DNA of 64,000 bases from Arthrobacter sp. ERGS1:01 (GTDB lineage: Bacteria > Actinomycetota > Actinomycetes > Actinomycetales > Micrococcaceae): positions 1,798,001 to 1,862,000 of the forward strand of contig NZ_CP012479.1 of the NCBI RefSeq assembly GCF_001281315.1, in the 5' to 3' direction. The notes beneath the pieces are model-generated. The model was not told where the DNA came from and made no database searches. It saw nothing but the letters and a program-made list of their open reading frames with translations. Shown piece by piece: positions 8,616 to 16,858 of this stretch. Position 1 is the stretch's first letter, and the number at the start of each line of letters is the position of its first letter. The translations under genes and the position numbers were made by a program.

Positions 8616-9839
8616 TTACGCCGTTCCGGCAGCCTCGCCAACCGTTGGAGCGACCGGTGCCATAAACAAGGTGCCTTCGATGACGCTGGCGTGGAAGGTG
8701 CGGACCGCGACGACCAGCCAGGCGAGGACCAGGAATGCGTAGCCGGCGACTGCCATCACCGAAAACGCCGCAAGATGCGTGTGTGCGGCCAGGCCGGACA
8801 AGCCCGTCACGCAGGTACCCACGGGGAAGGTGAAGGACCACCATGTCAGCGAGAACGGCAGTCCCCGGCGGGCGGTGCGTATGGTGATGGCCCCGGCGAG
8901 GGCCGCCCACAATAGCGCAAAGCCGAGAACGGGAACACCAAGGAGCACGCCGAATGCCTCCATGGCACGGGCCAGGCCTCCGGACACCGCAAGGTGGGCG
9001 TTGCCGCCAAGCAGGTTTGCGGCCGTGATGGACTGCCCCAGCGGGCCCAACACGATCCACAGCGTGGGCACGGCCGCGGCGGCACCGATGCCGTGGGTCG
9101 CCAGCCGGTTCCAAATCAGCGTGATGATGATGACCGACGCCACCAGGCTCAGCCCGAACATCGCATATGCGGCCATGAGCAGGGTTAGTCGCGGCTGCCC
9201 GGCCGGAACATAGGGCAGCAGCAAGGCGCCGGTCGCGGCGGACACCATGGGCGGCACCACCGGCATGAGCCAGCCACCAAATGCGGCGCCGGATCCACGC
9301 TCGTGGCGGGTGAACTGCAGGTACGGCACGGCCACGGCGCAGGCCAGCCCAAGGAGGGTGCCCACGGTCCACAGTGCGACGTCGATCCCCAGTGCCAGCG
9401 GTTCGCCAAGGACGTCCTTTCCCAGCAGGAGCGTCCCGGCGCCGATGGTGAGCAGGGCCATGGGCGCCGCACCGTAGAAGTGCGCCATGACGGGATGGTT
9501 GTGGTGGCCCAGCACGGTGTCGCAGAACCGGATCCAGTGCACCACGGTGGCTGCAGAAAGCAAGAGCAGCAACACCGACGCCAGTCCCCACACGAGGGTG
9601 GCGGCAAGCCGCAGGCCGGGGAATTGCAGCGGCAGGGTCGCCGCGGCATTCGCCACGATGCCTGTGCCCATGATCGTGGCAAACCAATTGGGGGTCAGGT
9701 TGGAAAACATCTCCCCCGGTGCGCCCAGCCGGCGCAGCACCAGCCGGCTGCGCGGCACCGTCCGGCCGTTCGGCGCAGACGCTTTCCGTACACCGTGTTC
9801 CTGATCCGTCTCCAGCAGTAAGGTTCCCATGCCTTCCAT
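8616..9839 (-). CDS. TDT-family transporter (TehA/SLAC1 fold)
   Basis: This 407-residue integral membrane protein belongs to the tellurite-resistance/dicarboxylate transporter family. About ten hydrophobic segments follow a 45-residue polar N-terminus. The family start NLTPNWFATIMGTGIVANAA, a central HPVMAHFYGAAPMALLTIGAG and the late SLTWWSFTFPVGTC are recognisable. Family members move anions such as malate or sulfite, or give tellurite resistance. It is read divergently from a LysR gene, an arrangement that usually means LysR control. An inverted repeat in the 96-base gap is the likely operator. The monooxygenase follows directly downstream. Confidence 0.88.
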   Translation of the reverse strand: MEGMGTLLLETDQEHGVRKASAPNGRTVPRSRLVLRRLGAPGEMFSNLTPNWFATIMGTGIVANAAATLPLQFPGLRLAATLVWGLASVLLLLLSAATVVHWIRFCDTVLGHHNHPVMAHFYGAAPMALLTIGAGTLLLGKDVLGEPLALGIDVALWTVGTLLGLACAVAVPYLQFTRHERGSGAAFGGWLMPVVPPMVSAATGALLLPYVPAGQPRLTLLMAAYAMFGLSLVASVIIITLIWNRLATHGIGAAAAVPTLWIVLGPLGQSITAANLLGGNAHLAVSGGLARAMEAFGVLLGVPVLGFALLWAALAGAITIRTARRGLPFSLTWWSFTFPVGTCVTGLSGLAAHTHLAAFSVMAVAGYAFLVLAWLVVAVRTFHASVIEGTLFMAPVAPTVGEAAGTA

Positions 9840-9882
9840 GCTTCCGGCCCAGGCCGCGACGCAGTAGGAGGCATAGACTTGT

Positions 9883-9908
9883 CAGGACACAAGCCCCACT
9901 TGTGCCTG
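9883..9908. promoter_or_regulatory. Candidate LysR operator
   Basis: CACAAG-N5-CTTGTG (9888-9893 and 9899-9904) extends outward by four more paired bases with one bulged A. It lies in the gap between the divergent transporter and LysR genes, where a LysR regulator would bind. Confidence 0.5.
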
Positions 9909-9935
9909 ATCCTTCACCGCCCCGGAGGCTGGTCA

Positions 9936-10877
9936 ATGCTGAGTCCGCGAATGCCCGAACTGTCCGCCCTGGAAATGTTGGCCGCCGTCCATTCCCTCGG
10001 ATCCCTGTCGGCAGCCGGAAAACTCCTGGGACTGTCCCAGCAGGGCGTGTCATCACGGATGAAGAACCTGGAGGCGCAGATCGGTGCCGTGCTGCTCACC
10101 CGGACCCCGCGCGGCTCAACGCTGACCGAGACCGGCACCCTGGTTGCCGTGTGGGCTGCTGATGTCCTTGCCGCGGCCGAACGCCTTGACACGGGAATTT
10201 CGTCCCTGCGTGCCGAGCGTGCCCGGCAACTCCATGTGGTGGCCAGCCAAACCATTGCCGAGCACCTGCTGCCCCGCTGGCTGGTGGCCCTGCGCCGGCA
10301 ACAGGAGTCCCACGGAATTTTTCCCACAGTCGTGGAGTTGACGGTCACCAACAGCGAAGTGGCCGCAGAGATGGTCCGGTCGGGGGCCGCGGCCATCGGC
10401 TTCATTGAAAGTTCCCGCCTGCCCGGCGACCTTGCCTCCGCAACGGTCCAGCACGACGAACTCACCGTCGTCGTCGCACCCGGACACCCCTGGGCTCGGC
10501 GGACGGCACCGCTCACCCCGGCAGAGCTTGCCGGGGCTGGGCTGGTAAGCCGGGAGGTCGGCAGCGGGACCCGCAACGCGCTGGAAGTGATCCTTGCCGC
10601 CCATGATCCGGGCCTGGCACTTGCCGCTCCCGTCGCGGAATACACGACGACGGCGGCGGTGCGGTCTGCGGTCGCTGCCGGAACCGGGCCGGGCGTGCTG
10701 AGCGTGTGGGCCGTCAGGGACGATCTGGACCTGGGCCGGCTCGTCTCCGTGCCCGTGGCCAGGGTGAAATTGCGCAGGCCGCTCACCGTCCTTTGGACTT
10801 CCGGCGCCCTGCCGCCTGCAGGGCCTGGGCGGGACCTTGCCGCCATCGCGGCCGCACCAACTCCCCCGCCGCGGTGA
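9936..10877 (+). CDS. LysR-family transcriptional regulator
   Basis: The protein has 313 residues. The N-terminal winged helix-turn-helix covers about residues 5-65 (ELSALEMLAAVHSLGSLS, then GLSQQGVSSRMKNLEAQIG), followed by a periplasmic-binding-protein-like effector domain. It is likely to control the divergent transporter-monooxygenase pair and itself. The ATG at 9936 is chosen for the CGGAGG site 7 bases upstream. The effector is unknown. The effector-domain segment VSREVGSGTRNALE is a common LysR ligand-pocket signature. Confidence 0.92.
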   Translation: MLSPRMPELSALEMLAAVHSLGSLSAAGKLLGLSQQGVSSRMKNLEAQIGAVLLTRTPRGSTLTETGTLVAVWAADVLAAAERLDTGISSLRAERARQLHVVASQTIAEHLLPRWLVALRRQQESHGIFPTVVELTVTNSEVAAEMVRSGAAAIGFIESSRLPGDLASATVQHDELTVVVAPGHPWARRTAPLTPAELAGAGLVSREVGSGTRNALEVILAAHDPGLALAAPVAEYTTTAAVRSAVAAGTGPGVLSVWAVRDDLDLGRLVSVPVARVKLRRPLTVLWTSGALPPAGPGRDLAAIAAAPTPPPR

Positions 10878-10963
10878 CGCGCCCAGTCCCGTCAGCGGAT
10901 CTACACTTGTCGTAGCGGTGCAGCTGCTGCGCGTTGCCCGCCGTCCCGAAAGGATGCGTTCCG

Positions 10964-11752
10964 ATGAGCGAAGCCACTGCGCCGGGTGAGGCGCCGGTCT
11001 TGGACGTCAACGACCTGCACGTCGCCTATGGAAGCCGCACGGTGGTCAACGGCATCAGTTTCCAGATCGACCGCGGCGAGATCTTTGGCTTGCTGGGTCC
11101 CAATGGGGCGGGAAAGACCAGCACACTCAGCGCAATTGAGGGACTGGTGGCGCCGGCGTCGGGCAGTTTGCTGGTGGATGGCATCGACGTCCGCCGCAGG
11201 CCGTTGGAAGCCAAGTCGCGCCTGGGGGTGCAGCTGCAATCCTCCAGCTTCCAGGCCGAACTGAGCATCGTGCAGATTGCCGAACTCTATGCGGGCCTCT
11301 ACGGGCTGCGGCTCTCCCGGGCCCAAATTTCCGAAGGCATGCGCACCATCGGGCTCGAGGAGGAAACCTCCAAACGGTTCAAACAGCTTTCCGGCGGGCA
11401 GCAGCAACGGCTCGCCCTATTCGTCGCAGCCATCCACGAACCGCTTTTGCTCCTGTTGGACGAGCCGACCGCCGGGCTGGATCCCCAGTCCCGCCGCGGC
11501 TTGTGGCGAAGAATTGAACACCTTCGCGGCGAAGGGAGGAGCATTTTGCTCACCACACACTCCATGGAGGAGGCCCAAGCGGTCTGTGACCGGGTGGGAA
11601 TCATCGACCACGGAGCACTGCTGACGCTGGGCGCACCAGCGGAGCTCATCGACAGACACGGCAAGGATCCACGGGTGTTGGACGTGGCCCACGGCGATGT
11701 GACCCTGGAAGATGTGTTCATTGGACTGACGGGAAGTGAGTTCCGTGACTAG
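10964..11752 (+). CDS. ABC transporter ATP-binding protein, drug-export type
   Basis: This 262-residue ATPase carries Walker A GLLGPNGAGKTSTL, signature LSGGQQQRLALFVA, Walker B LLLLDEPTAGLDPQ and the H-loop LTTHSMEE. It closely follows the DrrA/CcmA type of exporter ATPase. The start ATG at 10964 has GAAAGGA upstream. It overlaps the next gene, a membrane permease, so the two form a two-gene export system. Substrate is unknown; such pairs often export antibiotics or lipids. Confidence 0.93.
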   Translation: MSEATAPGEAPVLDVNDLHVAYGSRTVVNGISFQIDRGEIFGLLGPNGAGKTSTLSAIEGLVAPASGSLLVDGIDVRRRPLEAKSRLGVQLQSSSFQAELSIVQIAELYAGLYGLRLSRAQISEGMRTIGLEEETSKRFKQLSGGQQQRLALFVAAIHEPLLLLLDEPTAGLDPQSRRGLWRRIEHLRGEGRSILLTTHSMEEAQAVCDRVGIIDHGALLTLGAPAELIDRHGKDPRVLDVAHGDVTLEDVFIGLTGSEFRD

Positions 11753-12512
11753 CACGAACCTCGCACCGCAGCCGCTTGGCCTGGCCATGCGTTCCCTGCT
11801 GCGCGCCGATTTCATCGTCCTGGTGCGAAGCAAGGTGGCGGTCACCCTGAGCATCCTCCTGCCGGTCGTGATCCTTGTTGTCACGTCCTTCAGCAAGTCC
11901 CAGTCCCGGCTCGGTGGCACCGACGTGATCGTTGGCCTTGCCCTGACCCTGGGACTGCTCACCTCATGCCTGCTGGGCTACACCCTGGCGATCGCCCACG
12001 ACCGCGAGATTGGCGTGCTCGAAAGGCTGCGGGTGACGCCCGCACCAACGTGGATGATCATGACCAGCCGGCTCATCGTCCAGGTGGCCACCAACCTGGT
12101 GAGCTCCATCATTGTGGTCGTGGTCGGCGCCATTTTGCACGGACTAACCCTCACGGCCGGCCAATTCCTCCTGATCCTCGCCATCGCAGTCCTCGGCGCC
12201 GCCGTGTTCCTCTCCATCGGCCAGGCCCTGGTCGGCCTGGTTCAATCCGCGGGCGCCGTCAACGCGATTGGCCGGTTCCTGATGATCATCCTGCTGCTCC
12301 TGGGCCTGCTGGGCGGAACCGGGATCCTGGGAGACGCGATGAAAACTGTTGCCGATTGGTCACCCGTTGGCGCTTTGATGATCCTTTTCGCCAAGGCATT
12401 CGATGAATCTGCCTGGAACAGCCAGGACACGTTCGCCCTGCTGGCCTGCGCCGGGTACGTCATCGTCTTTGCCTATATCGGCATCCGCTGGTTCCGCTGG
12501 AACTCCCGGTGA
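11736..12512 (+). CDS. ABC-2 type transporter permease
   Basis: The protein has 258 residues and about six membrane segments, in the ABC-2 (DrrB-like) arrangement. The pattern includes the intracellular EIGVLERLRVTPAP motif, which resembles the coupling region of drug exporters. It overlaps the upstream ATPase gene by 17 bases and should work with it. GTG at 11736 and GTG at 11745 are both possible starts; the second has GGGAAG at a better distance. The C-terminal RWFRWNSR is the usual charged end. Confidence 0.9.
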   Translation: MSSVTSTNLAPQPLGLAMRSLLRADFIVLVRSKVAVTLSILLPVVILVVTSFSKSQSRLGGTDVIVGLALTLGLLTSCLLGYTLAIAHDREIGVLERLRVTPAPTWMIMTSRLIVQVATNLVSSIIVVVVGAILHGLTLTAGQFLLILAIAVLGAAVFLSIGQALVGLVQSAGAVNAIGRFLMIILLLLGLLGGTGILGDAMKTVADWSPVGALMILFAKAFDESAWNSQDTFALLACAGYVIVFAYIGIRWFRWNSR

Positions 12513-12752
12513 CCCGGTTCGGTAGCCCGAGGGACTCTCGCCGAGCCCGGATAGTGCTTGGAGGGTTGCGGCGTCCTTGCGTTTAGCCATTTCGCGGTAA
12601 AGCGCCTCGGTTTGCCCGCCGAGTTCCTCAAGCGCGGCTACGGCGTACAGGCCCATGCCCTCCGGGTAGCTGACCGTGACGGTTACGTTGATCGTCTCGC
12701 CCGTCGGGATTGCGACGTCTAGATCAATTTCGAACGGAACGGATTCGCCCAA
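12513..12752 (-). pseudogene. Truncated small gene of unknown function, TTG start
   Basis: A frame beginning at TTG 12752, with AGGAG 6-7 bases upstream, encodes about 80 residues (MGESVPFEIDLDVAIPTGE, then a segment with EELGGQTEALYREMAKRK). No stop codon is found before the frame runs antisense into the ABC permease, where it loses gene-like composition and ends at 12360. The best reading is a gene that lost its 3' end at a recombination junction next to the permease stop. Function is not recognised. It could instead be a genuine 130-residue gene overlapping the permease, which is less likely. Confidence 0.4.
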
Positions 12753-13117
12753 TGCGGGCTCCTGTCGTGAAAGTTTGCTGTTCTTGGGTTACCAATGAGT
12801 TTCGGAGCGAGTTTAAATATAGATTGGATTAACTAATTCGGTAACACGGTGTCCACCATGTAAATGTGCCCGGCGATGGCGCCGAGGTTCCGCGCCATCA
12901 AGGGCGCAGCGCCGTGATTCCAGACTTTCCGCGAAAGCGGATATATGACTCCCTCCAATCCGCAAATGCGGTGTTCGGTGCCGATTAGGTGTGGAGCTCC
13001 TCCAGTTTGGCGCCCTTTGTGCTTGGGTGACTTCTTCGTTGACGACGGCGCGTGCGGGACCGACGGTCCAGGCAGGCAAGGCCGCGCCCCGTCCAGGGCT
13101 CATTCGATTGTGGCCGT
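12753..13117. other. Gene-poor island with AT-rich stretch and twin small palindromes
   Basis: This stretch holds no convincing gene. Bases 12800-12845 are distinctly AT-rich for this genome. Two short hairpin-forming sequences lie at 12928-12941 and 12959-12972. Overlapping open frames on both strands (12813-13127 and 12945-13133) have neither ribosome sites nor recognisable products. Together with the truncated neighbour it looks like the scar of an insertion or deletion. Confidence 0.5.
12928..12972. repeat. Two TCCGC-N4-GCGG palindromes 31 bases apart
   Basis: TCCGC-GAAA-GCGGA (12928-12941) and TCCGC-AAAT-GCGGT (12959-12972) are near-copies spaced by 31 bases, about three helical turns. 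This is the layout of paired operator sites, but they could also be small RNA hairpins. No regulator is assigned. Confidence 0.5.
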
Positions 13118-13123
13118 TAGGAT
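13118..13123 (+). promoter_or_regulatory. -10 box for a leaderless transcript
   Basis: TAGGAT ends six bases before the GTG at 13130, so transcription would begin at the start codon. No ribosome site is present, which agrees with leaderless translation. Confidence 0.5.
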
Positions 13124-13129
13124 TCAAAA

Positions 13130-13663
13130 GTGATGTCCCAAAATGACTTGACCAGCCCCGGGCCGATTGCCCCCCAAGCTGAAGCCGTTGAAGTACGTCC
13201 CATGGAGCCCGTCAACGAGGCGGAGACTCTCCGGGAGGCAGCAGGAATCTGGGCCCGTGCGAAGGCGTGCCGCGACGGGGATCCGGCACCGGCGTCCGTC
13301 GAGGCGACGCTGCCGGGTATTCAACGCCGGATGGCCTTGGGCGGTGCGCAGCTCCTGCTCGCAACGAGCCTGGGGCGCGGTGTCGGGTTCGCACTGTTTG
13401 CGCCGCGGGGAAAGGACCTGGAGATCTTCTACCTCGCCGTTGACCCCGATGTCTGGGGCAACGGGGTCGGCAGCAAGCTGCTGGATTGTGCGCAGGACCA
13501 TGCCCGCGCACTGGGAAATACCGGCATGGAACTGTGGGTCATCGACGACAACCATCGTGCGCTGGAGGTTTACGAGCGGAACGGTTTCCTTCGCACCGGC
13601 GACATAGAGCGTGACCCGTCCTCCGGGCGGATTGAACACCGTCTGGCCAAACAATTGGACTAG
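13130..13663 (+). CDS. GNAT-family N-acetyltransferase
   Basis: This 177-residue acetyltransferase has the acetyl-CoA-binding motif A (AVDPDVWGNGVGSKLLDCA) and the motif B region with ALEVYERNGFLRTGDIE. The substrate cannot be predicted. The first GTG, immediately followed by ATG at 13133, sits six bases after a -10-like TAGGAT, favouring a leaderless start at 13130. Its upstream neighbour is a degraded island. Confidence 0.88.
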   Translation: MMSQNDLTSPGPIAPQAEAVEVRPMEPVNEAETLREAAGIWARAKACRDGDPAPASVEATLPGIQRRMALGGAQLLLATSLGRGVGFALFAPRGKDLEIFYLAVDPDVWGNGVGSKLLDCAQDHARALGNTGMELWVIDDNHRALEVYERNGFLRTGDIERDPSSGRIEHRLAKQLD

Positions 13664-13785
13664 CTGCGAAAGTCCGGGCGGGTCGCCGGCACGCGTGTCC
13701 TTCCGATTCATACGCTCCGCTTGCGCCAGACTGGTCAGGAGGCGAACCCGCCACGCCAGACCACCATCATGAAAAGGTACCTGCC

Positions 13786-14106
13786 ATGAGCGAATTCCCG
13801 TCGTCCAACCAGCCCGGCGAGTACGTGGGCGCACCGCAGCCCTACCTTCCGCCGGACTACGGCGGCCTCAACACCGCGCCCCGGCCGCGCATGAGCAAGA
13901 TGGCCATCTGGGGCTTCGTGCTGTCCTGCGTGAGCGTCTTCATCCTCCCGTTCCTGTGCCTGGGAGGCCTGATCTTCAGCGTCAGGGGCCTGAGGGAGGC
14001 CCGTAGCGGCGGCGCCCGCGGCTACGGACTTGCCGTAGCCGGAATCGTCGTCGGGATCATCAGCGCCATCCTCTACGTACTGTCCCGTTTTCTTACGCTG
14101 CACTGA
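13786..14106 (+). CDS. Small DUF4190-like membrane protein
   Basis: The protein has 106 residues: a Pro/Tyr-rich cytoplasmic N-terminus of about 35 residues, then two membrane segments (AIWGFVLSCVSVFILPFLCL and AVAGIVVGIISAILYVLSRF). Between them is the GLREARSGGARGYGLA loop common to the DUF4190 family. AAAAGG lies upstream of the ATG. Function is unknown in the family. Confidence 0.8.
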   Translation: MSEFPSSNQPGEYVGAPQPYLPPDYGGLNTAPRPRMSKMAIWGFVLSCVSVFILPFLCLGGLIFSVRGLREARSGGARGYGLAVAGIVVGIISAILYVLSRFLTLH

Positions 14107-14127
14107 GGGACGACGCCGGGCAGGAGA

Positions 14128-14661
14128 CTACCGCTGAGGCAGCGTCCGGTTTCGGGATTCGGCCGCACGCACCATAAAGACATCCACGGGATCTTCGCTT
14201 TCCACCGTGAATCCATGCCTTTCATAGAGGCGCCGGGCCGGGCTTCCGCGCAGGACGTTCAATTTGATCGGCCGGATGTCGCTGCCCGACTCCAGGACGG
14301 CGGCAAGCACGCCGGCGCCGATGCCCCCTCCCTGGTGTGCCGCGGCAAGGTAGAAGTGTTCCAGCCACCGGGCGTCGGTTTCGTCTCGCATTGCGATGCA
14401 GCCCGCGGGTACACCCGAAACTTCGATAATTGATGTGTGCTCCGGGGTGAAGCCGTCCAGGAATCGCTGGCGCACCCGGACGGGATCGAACCGGCCCAGG
14501 CGTTCAAGATCGGCACGCATCACAATCGCCCGAAGCTCCGCGATCCATCCGGCGTCCGCCGCGACCGCTGCGCGAAGCGTCCACTGGGGCGCGCCGGAAT
14601 CCTTGCCGACCGTCCGGGAATCGTCAGCTGCTGGGCGCTCGGGCGTACTTTTGGAATCCAC
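14128..14661 (-). CDS. GNAT-family N-acetyltransferase
   Basis: This 177-residue protein has an acetyl-CoA-binding segment (HQGGGIGAGVLAAVLESG) and a C-terminal RRLYERHGFTVESEDPVDVF typical of GNAT enzymes. The GTG at 14661 gives a natural N-terminus, and AAGAAT six bases upstream could be the -10 box of a leaderless transcript. The frame remains open upstream into the downstream part of the VOC gene, without support. Substrate unknown. Confidence 0.82.
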   Translation of the reverse strand: MDSKSTPERPAADDSRTVGKDSGAPQWTLRAAVAADAGWIAELRAIVMRADLERLGRFDPVRVRQRFLDGFTPEHTSIIEVSGVPAGCIAMRDETDARWLEHFYLAAAHQGGGIGAGVLAAVLESGSDIRPIKLNVLRGSPARRLYERHGFTVESEDPVDVFMVRAAESRNRTLPQR

Positions 14662-14702
14662 CCCAACATTCTTGCACCCGCCGGGAGGCCTTACGGACGG
14701 GG

Positions 14703-15176
14703 CTAGCCGTCGTAGGCGGCCTGCAGTGCGGCGATGTCCAGCCTGCGCATGCCCATCATGGCCGCCATGGCGCGCTGGCTTCCGGCCGGATCCGGGCCGT
14801 TCAAGACGCCGGGCAGCATGCGCGGCACCAGCTGCCAGGACACGCCGAACTTGTCCTTGAGCCAGCCGCACTGACTCTCCTGGCCGCCGTCGGCCGTCAG
14901 CGCGTCCCATTTAGCGTCAAGAGCGGCCTGGTCGTCAAAGTTCAGGGTGAAGGAGATCGCCTCGTTGAACACGAACTCGGGACCCCCGTTCAAGCCCTGG
15001 AAGCTGCGACCGTTCAACTCGAAGGCCACCGTCAGCGCCGTTCCCGCCTCACCGGGGCCACCCTCACCCCACCGGGCAACATCGGTGATCTTCGAGTTTG
15101 GGAATAGCTCCACATAGAAAGTGGCCGCCTCTTCGGCCCGGCCGTCAAACCACAAACAGGTGCCAATCTCATCCAT
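14703..15176 (-). CDS. VOC-superfamily protein (PhnB-like)
   Basis: The 157-residue protein belongs to the PhnB/3-demethylubiquinone-methyltransferase-like branch of the glyoxalase/VOC superfamily. Diagnostic parts are TCLWFDGRAEEAATFYVELF, SFQGLNGGPEFVFNEAISF, and CGWLKDKFGVSWQLVPRMLP. No activity can be assigned, since the family covers many roles and is not in fact a methyltransferase. The ATG at 15176 is preceded by AAAGGG. It probably shares a transcript with the downstream acetyltransferase. Confidence 0.85.
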   Translation of the reverse strand: MDEIGTCLWFDGRAEEAATFYVELFPNSKITDVARWGEGGPGEAGTALTVAFELNGRSFQGLNGGPEFVFNEAISFTLNFDDQAALDAKWDALTADGGQESQCGWLKDKFGVSWQLVPRMLPGVLNGPDPAGSQRAMAAMMGMRRLDIAALQAAYDG

Positions 15177-15311
15177 GCCGCCACGCCCTTTCGCCGGTTC
15201 CGGGCTGCTGCCCTTGCTGTGCATGCTAGGCGGGCCCCTCCGAGCCATCAATGGTTACCAGCCGGTAACCTAAGGCGCCCGTGCGGCAAAGGACCCCGGG
15301 TCTTTTGCGAC

Positions 15312-15317
15312 TAAACT
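15312..15317 (+). promoter_or_regulatory. -10 box for a leaderless transcript
   Basis: TAAACT ends seven bases before the GTG at 15325, and no ribosome-binding site is present. Confidence 0.5.
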
Positions 15318-15324
15318 TGGTCCG

Positions 15325-15717
15325 GTGACTGAAACCTCCATTACCCCCTCCATCAAGACGCTCCCCTACGCCGTTGTCATGGACATCGTGCTCGTGGTGA
15401 TCTTCGCCGTCTCCGGACGCAGCTCCCACCACGAATCCCTGAGCGTTGGCGGCGTTTTCACCACGGCCTGGCCGTTCCTGGCCGCCCTCGCGGCCGGCTG
15501 GCTGATCACCCGCAACTGGCGGGCGCCCGTCCGCCTCTGGCCCAATGGCGTGTGCATCTGGCTCATCACGGTGGCCGGCGGCATGGCCTTGCGGATCCTC
15601 TCCGGCGAAACGGCAGCCTTGCCGTTTGTTGCCGTCACCATCGTGGTGCTGGCGCTGTTCCTGCTCGGCTCCCGCATGATCGCCACACTTGTGACGCGTC
15701 GCACCGCACGACGCTAA
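15325..15717 (+). CDS. DUF3054 membrane protein
   Basis: This 130-residue integral membrane protein has about four hydrophobic segments. The pattern AVVMDIVLVVIFAVSGRSSH near the N-terminus and FTTAWPFLAALAAGWLITR after it are characteristic of the DUF3054 family found in actinobacteria. Function is unknown. It starts with GTG, apparently leaderless, and is followed after 80 bases by the Lrp-domain gene. Confidence 0.85.
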   Translation: MTETSITPSIKTLPYAVVMDIVLVVIFAVSGRSSHHESLSVGGVFTTAWPFLAALAAGWLITRNWRAPVRLWPNGVCIWLITVAGGMALRILSGETAALPFVAVTIVVLALFLLGSRMIATLVTRRTARR

Positions 15718-15797
15718 ATAGTGTTTCAATTGGGTTACGATCGAAGCGTAAAACCATCGCCCTCCGGCGATTCCCCAGACACGACAAGGACCCACCC

Positions 15798-16079
15798 GTG
15801 ATCACCGCTTTTGTCCTGATCAAGACCGACGCCTCAAGGATTCCCGAAGCAGCCCAGGAGATCTCCGAGCTTGCCGGCATCAGCGAAGTCTATTCCGTGA
15901 CGGGGGAATGGGACCTGATTGCCATCGCCCGCGTCGCCAAGCACGAAGACCTGGCCGACGTCATTGCCGACAAGCTGTCCAAGGTAACCTCCGTGGTCTC
16001 CACGACGACGCAGATTTCCTTCCGCGCCTACTCCCAACACGATCTGGACGCAGCCTTTTCCCTCGGCTTCGACCACTAA
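15798..16079 (+). CDS. Stand-alone Lrp/AsnC ligand-binding-domain protein
   Basis: The 93-residue protein consists only of the Lrp/AsnC effector (RAM) domain: ITAFVLIKTDASRIPEAAQE at the start, then a GEWDLIAIARV strand. The helix-turn-helix of full Lrp regulators is absent. Such small actinobacterial proteins form the Lrp-like oligomer and may sense amino acids. The start GTG at 15798 has AAGGA seven bases upstream. The gene ends two bases before the cutC-family gene, so they are probably co-translated. Confidence 0.87.
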   Translation: MITAFVLIKTDASRIPEAAQEISELAGISEVYSVTGEWDLIAIARVAKHEDLADVIADKLSKVTSVVSTTTQISFRAYSQHDLDAAFSLGFDH

Positions 16080-16081
16080 CC

Positions 16082-16822
16082 GTGCGGATGCGCCTGGAGA
16101 TTGCTGTCCAAGACGTAACCGGCGCAGTCCTTGCGGCCCGCCATGGCGCCGACAGGATCGAACTTTGCTGCGCTCTGCAGATGGGCGGACTGACCCCGTC
16201 GCAGGGCCTGCTCTCCAGCGTCCACGACGCCGAGCCCGGGCTGCCCATCCACGCCCTGATCCGGCCCCGGCCCGGCAACTATGTCTATGACGCGGCCACG
16301 GTCCGGCTGATGGCCGCCGAAATCGCCGCCGTGCGGGACGCCGGCGCCGGCGGAATCGTCATCGGGGCATTGACCGCCAACGGCGCGCTCGACTATGCCG
16401 TGACGGAACGGCTGGTCGCGGCCGCCGACGGCCTCCACATCACTTTTCACCGCGCCATCGACCACCTGGGCCAGGCCGACGCCGTCGCTGCCGTGCCGCG
16501 GTTGGCGGAGCTGGGCGTGCAACGAATCCTCACCTCGGGCGGTGCGTCCCGCGCGGGCGCCGGGCTCGGGCAGCTAGCCGCCATGGCCGGGGCTGCCGCC
16601 GGACACCTGGACATCATGGCCGGCGGCGGCGTGGACATTGCCGACTTTGCCGTCTTCCATGCGGCCGGCCTGCGGGACGTCCACCTCTCCGCCAAGCGGG
16701 TCGTGGGCCTGGGCCGGCCGCAGCCGGTGACCTCCGCGGCCCTCGCCGAGGATCCGAGCTACTTTGCCACCGACGCCGAGCTGGTGTCGCTGGCGGCCAG
16801 CACCGTGGGCGCCCTGGTCTAA
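16082..16822 (+). CDS. cutC: CutC-family protein
   Basis: This is a 246-residue TIM-barrel protein of the CutC family, named for copper homeostasis although its biochemical role is unsettled. The conserved beginning LEIAVQDVTGAVLAARHGAD, the RIELCCALQMGGLTPSQGLL segment, HALIRPRPGNYVYD, ITFHRAIDHL, RILTSGGA and IMAGGGV are all visible. GTG at 16082 or ATG at 16088 may start it; translational coupling to the upstream gene would explain the lack of a ribosome site. Confidence 0.88.
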   Translation: MRMRLEIAVQDVTGAVLAARHGADRIELCCALQMGGLTPSQGLLSSVHDAEPGLPIHALIRPRPGNYVYDAATVRLMAAEIAAVRDAGAGGIVIGALTANGALDYAVTERLVAAADGLHITFHRAIDHLGQADAVAAVPRLAELGVQRILTSGGASRAGAGLGQLAAMAGAAAGHLDIMAGGGVDIADFAVFHAAGLRDVHLSAKRVVGLGRPQPVTSAALAEDPSYFATDAELVSLAASTVGALV

Positions 16823-16858
16823 AGCGGACGGTGCCCCGGAATCCTGGATGGCGGCTGC

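Noticed and set aside
12813..13133. Two overlapping small open frames on opposite strands.
   Set aside because: Neither has a ribosome site or recognisable sequence, and they shadow each other.
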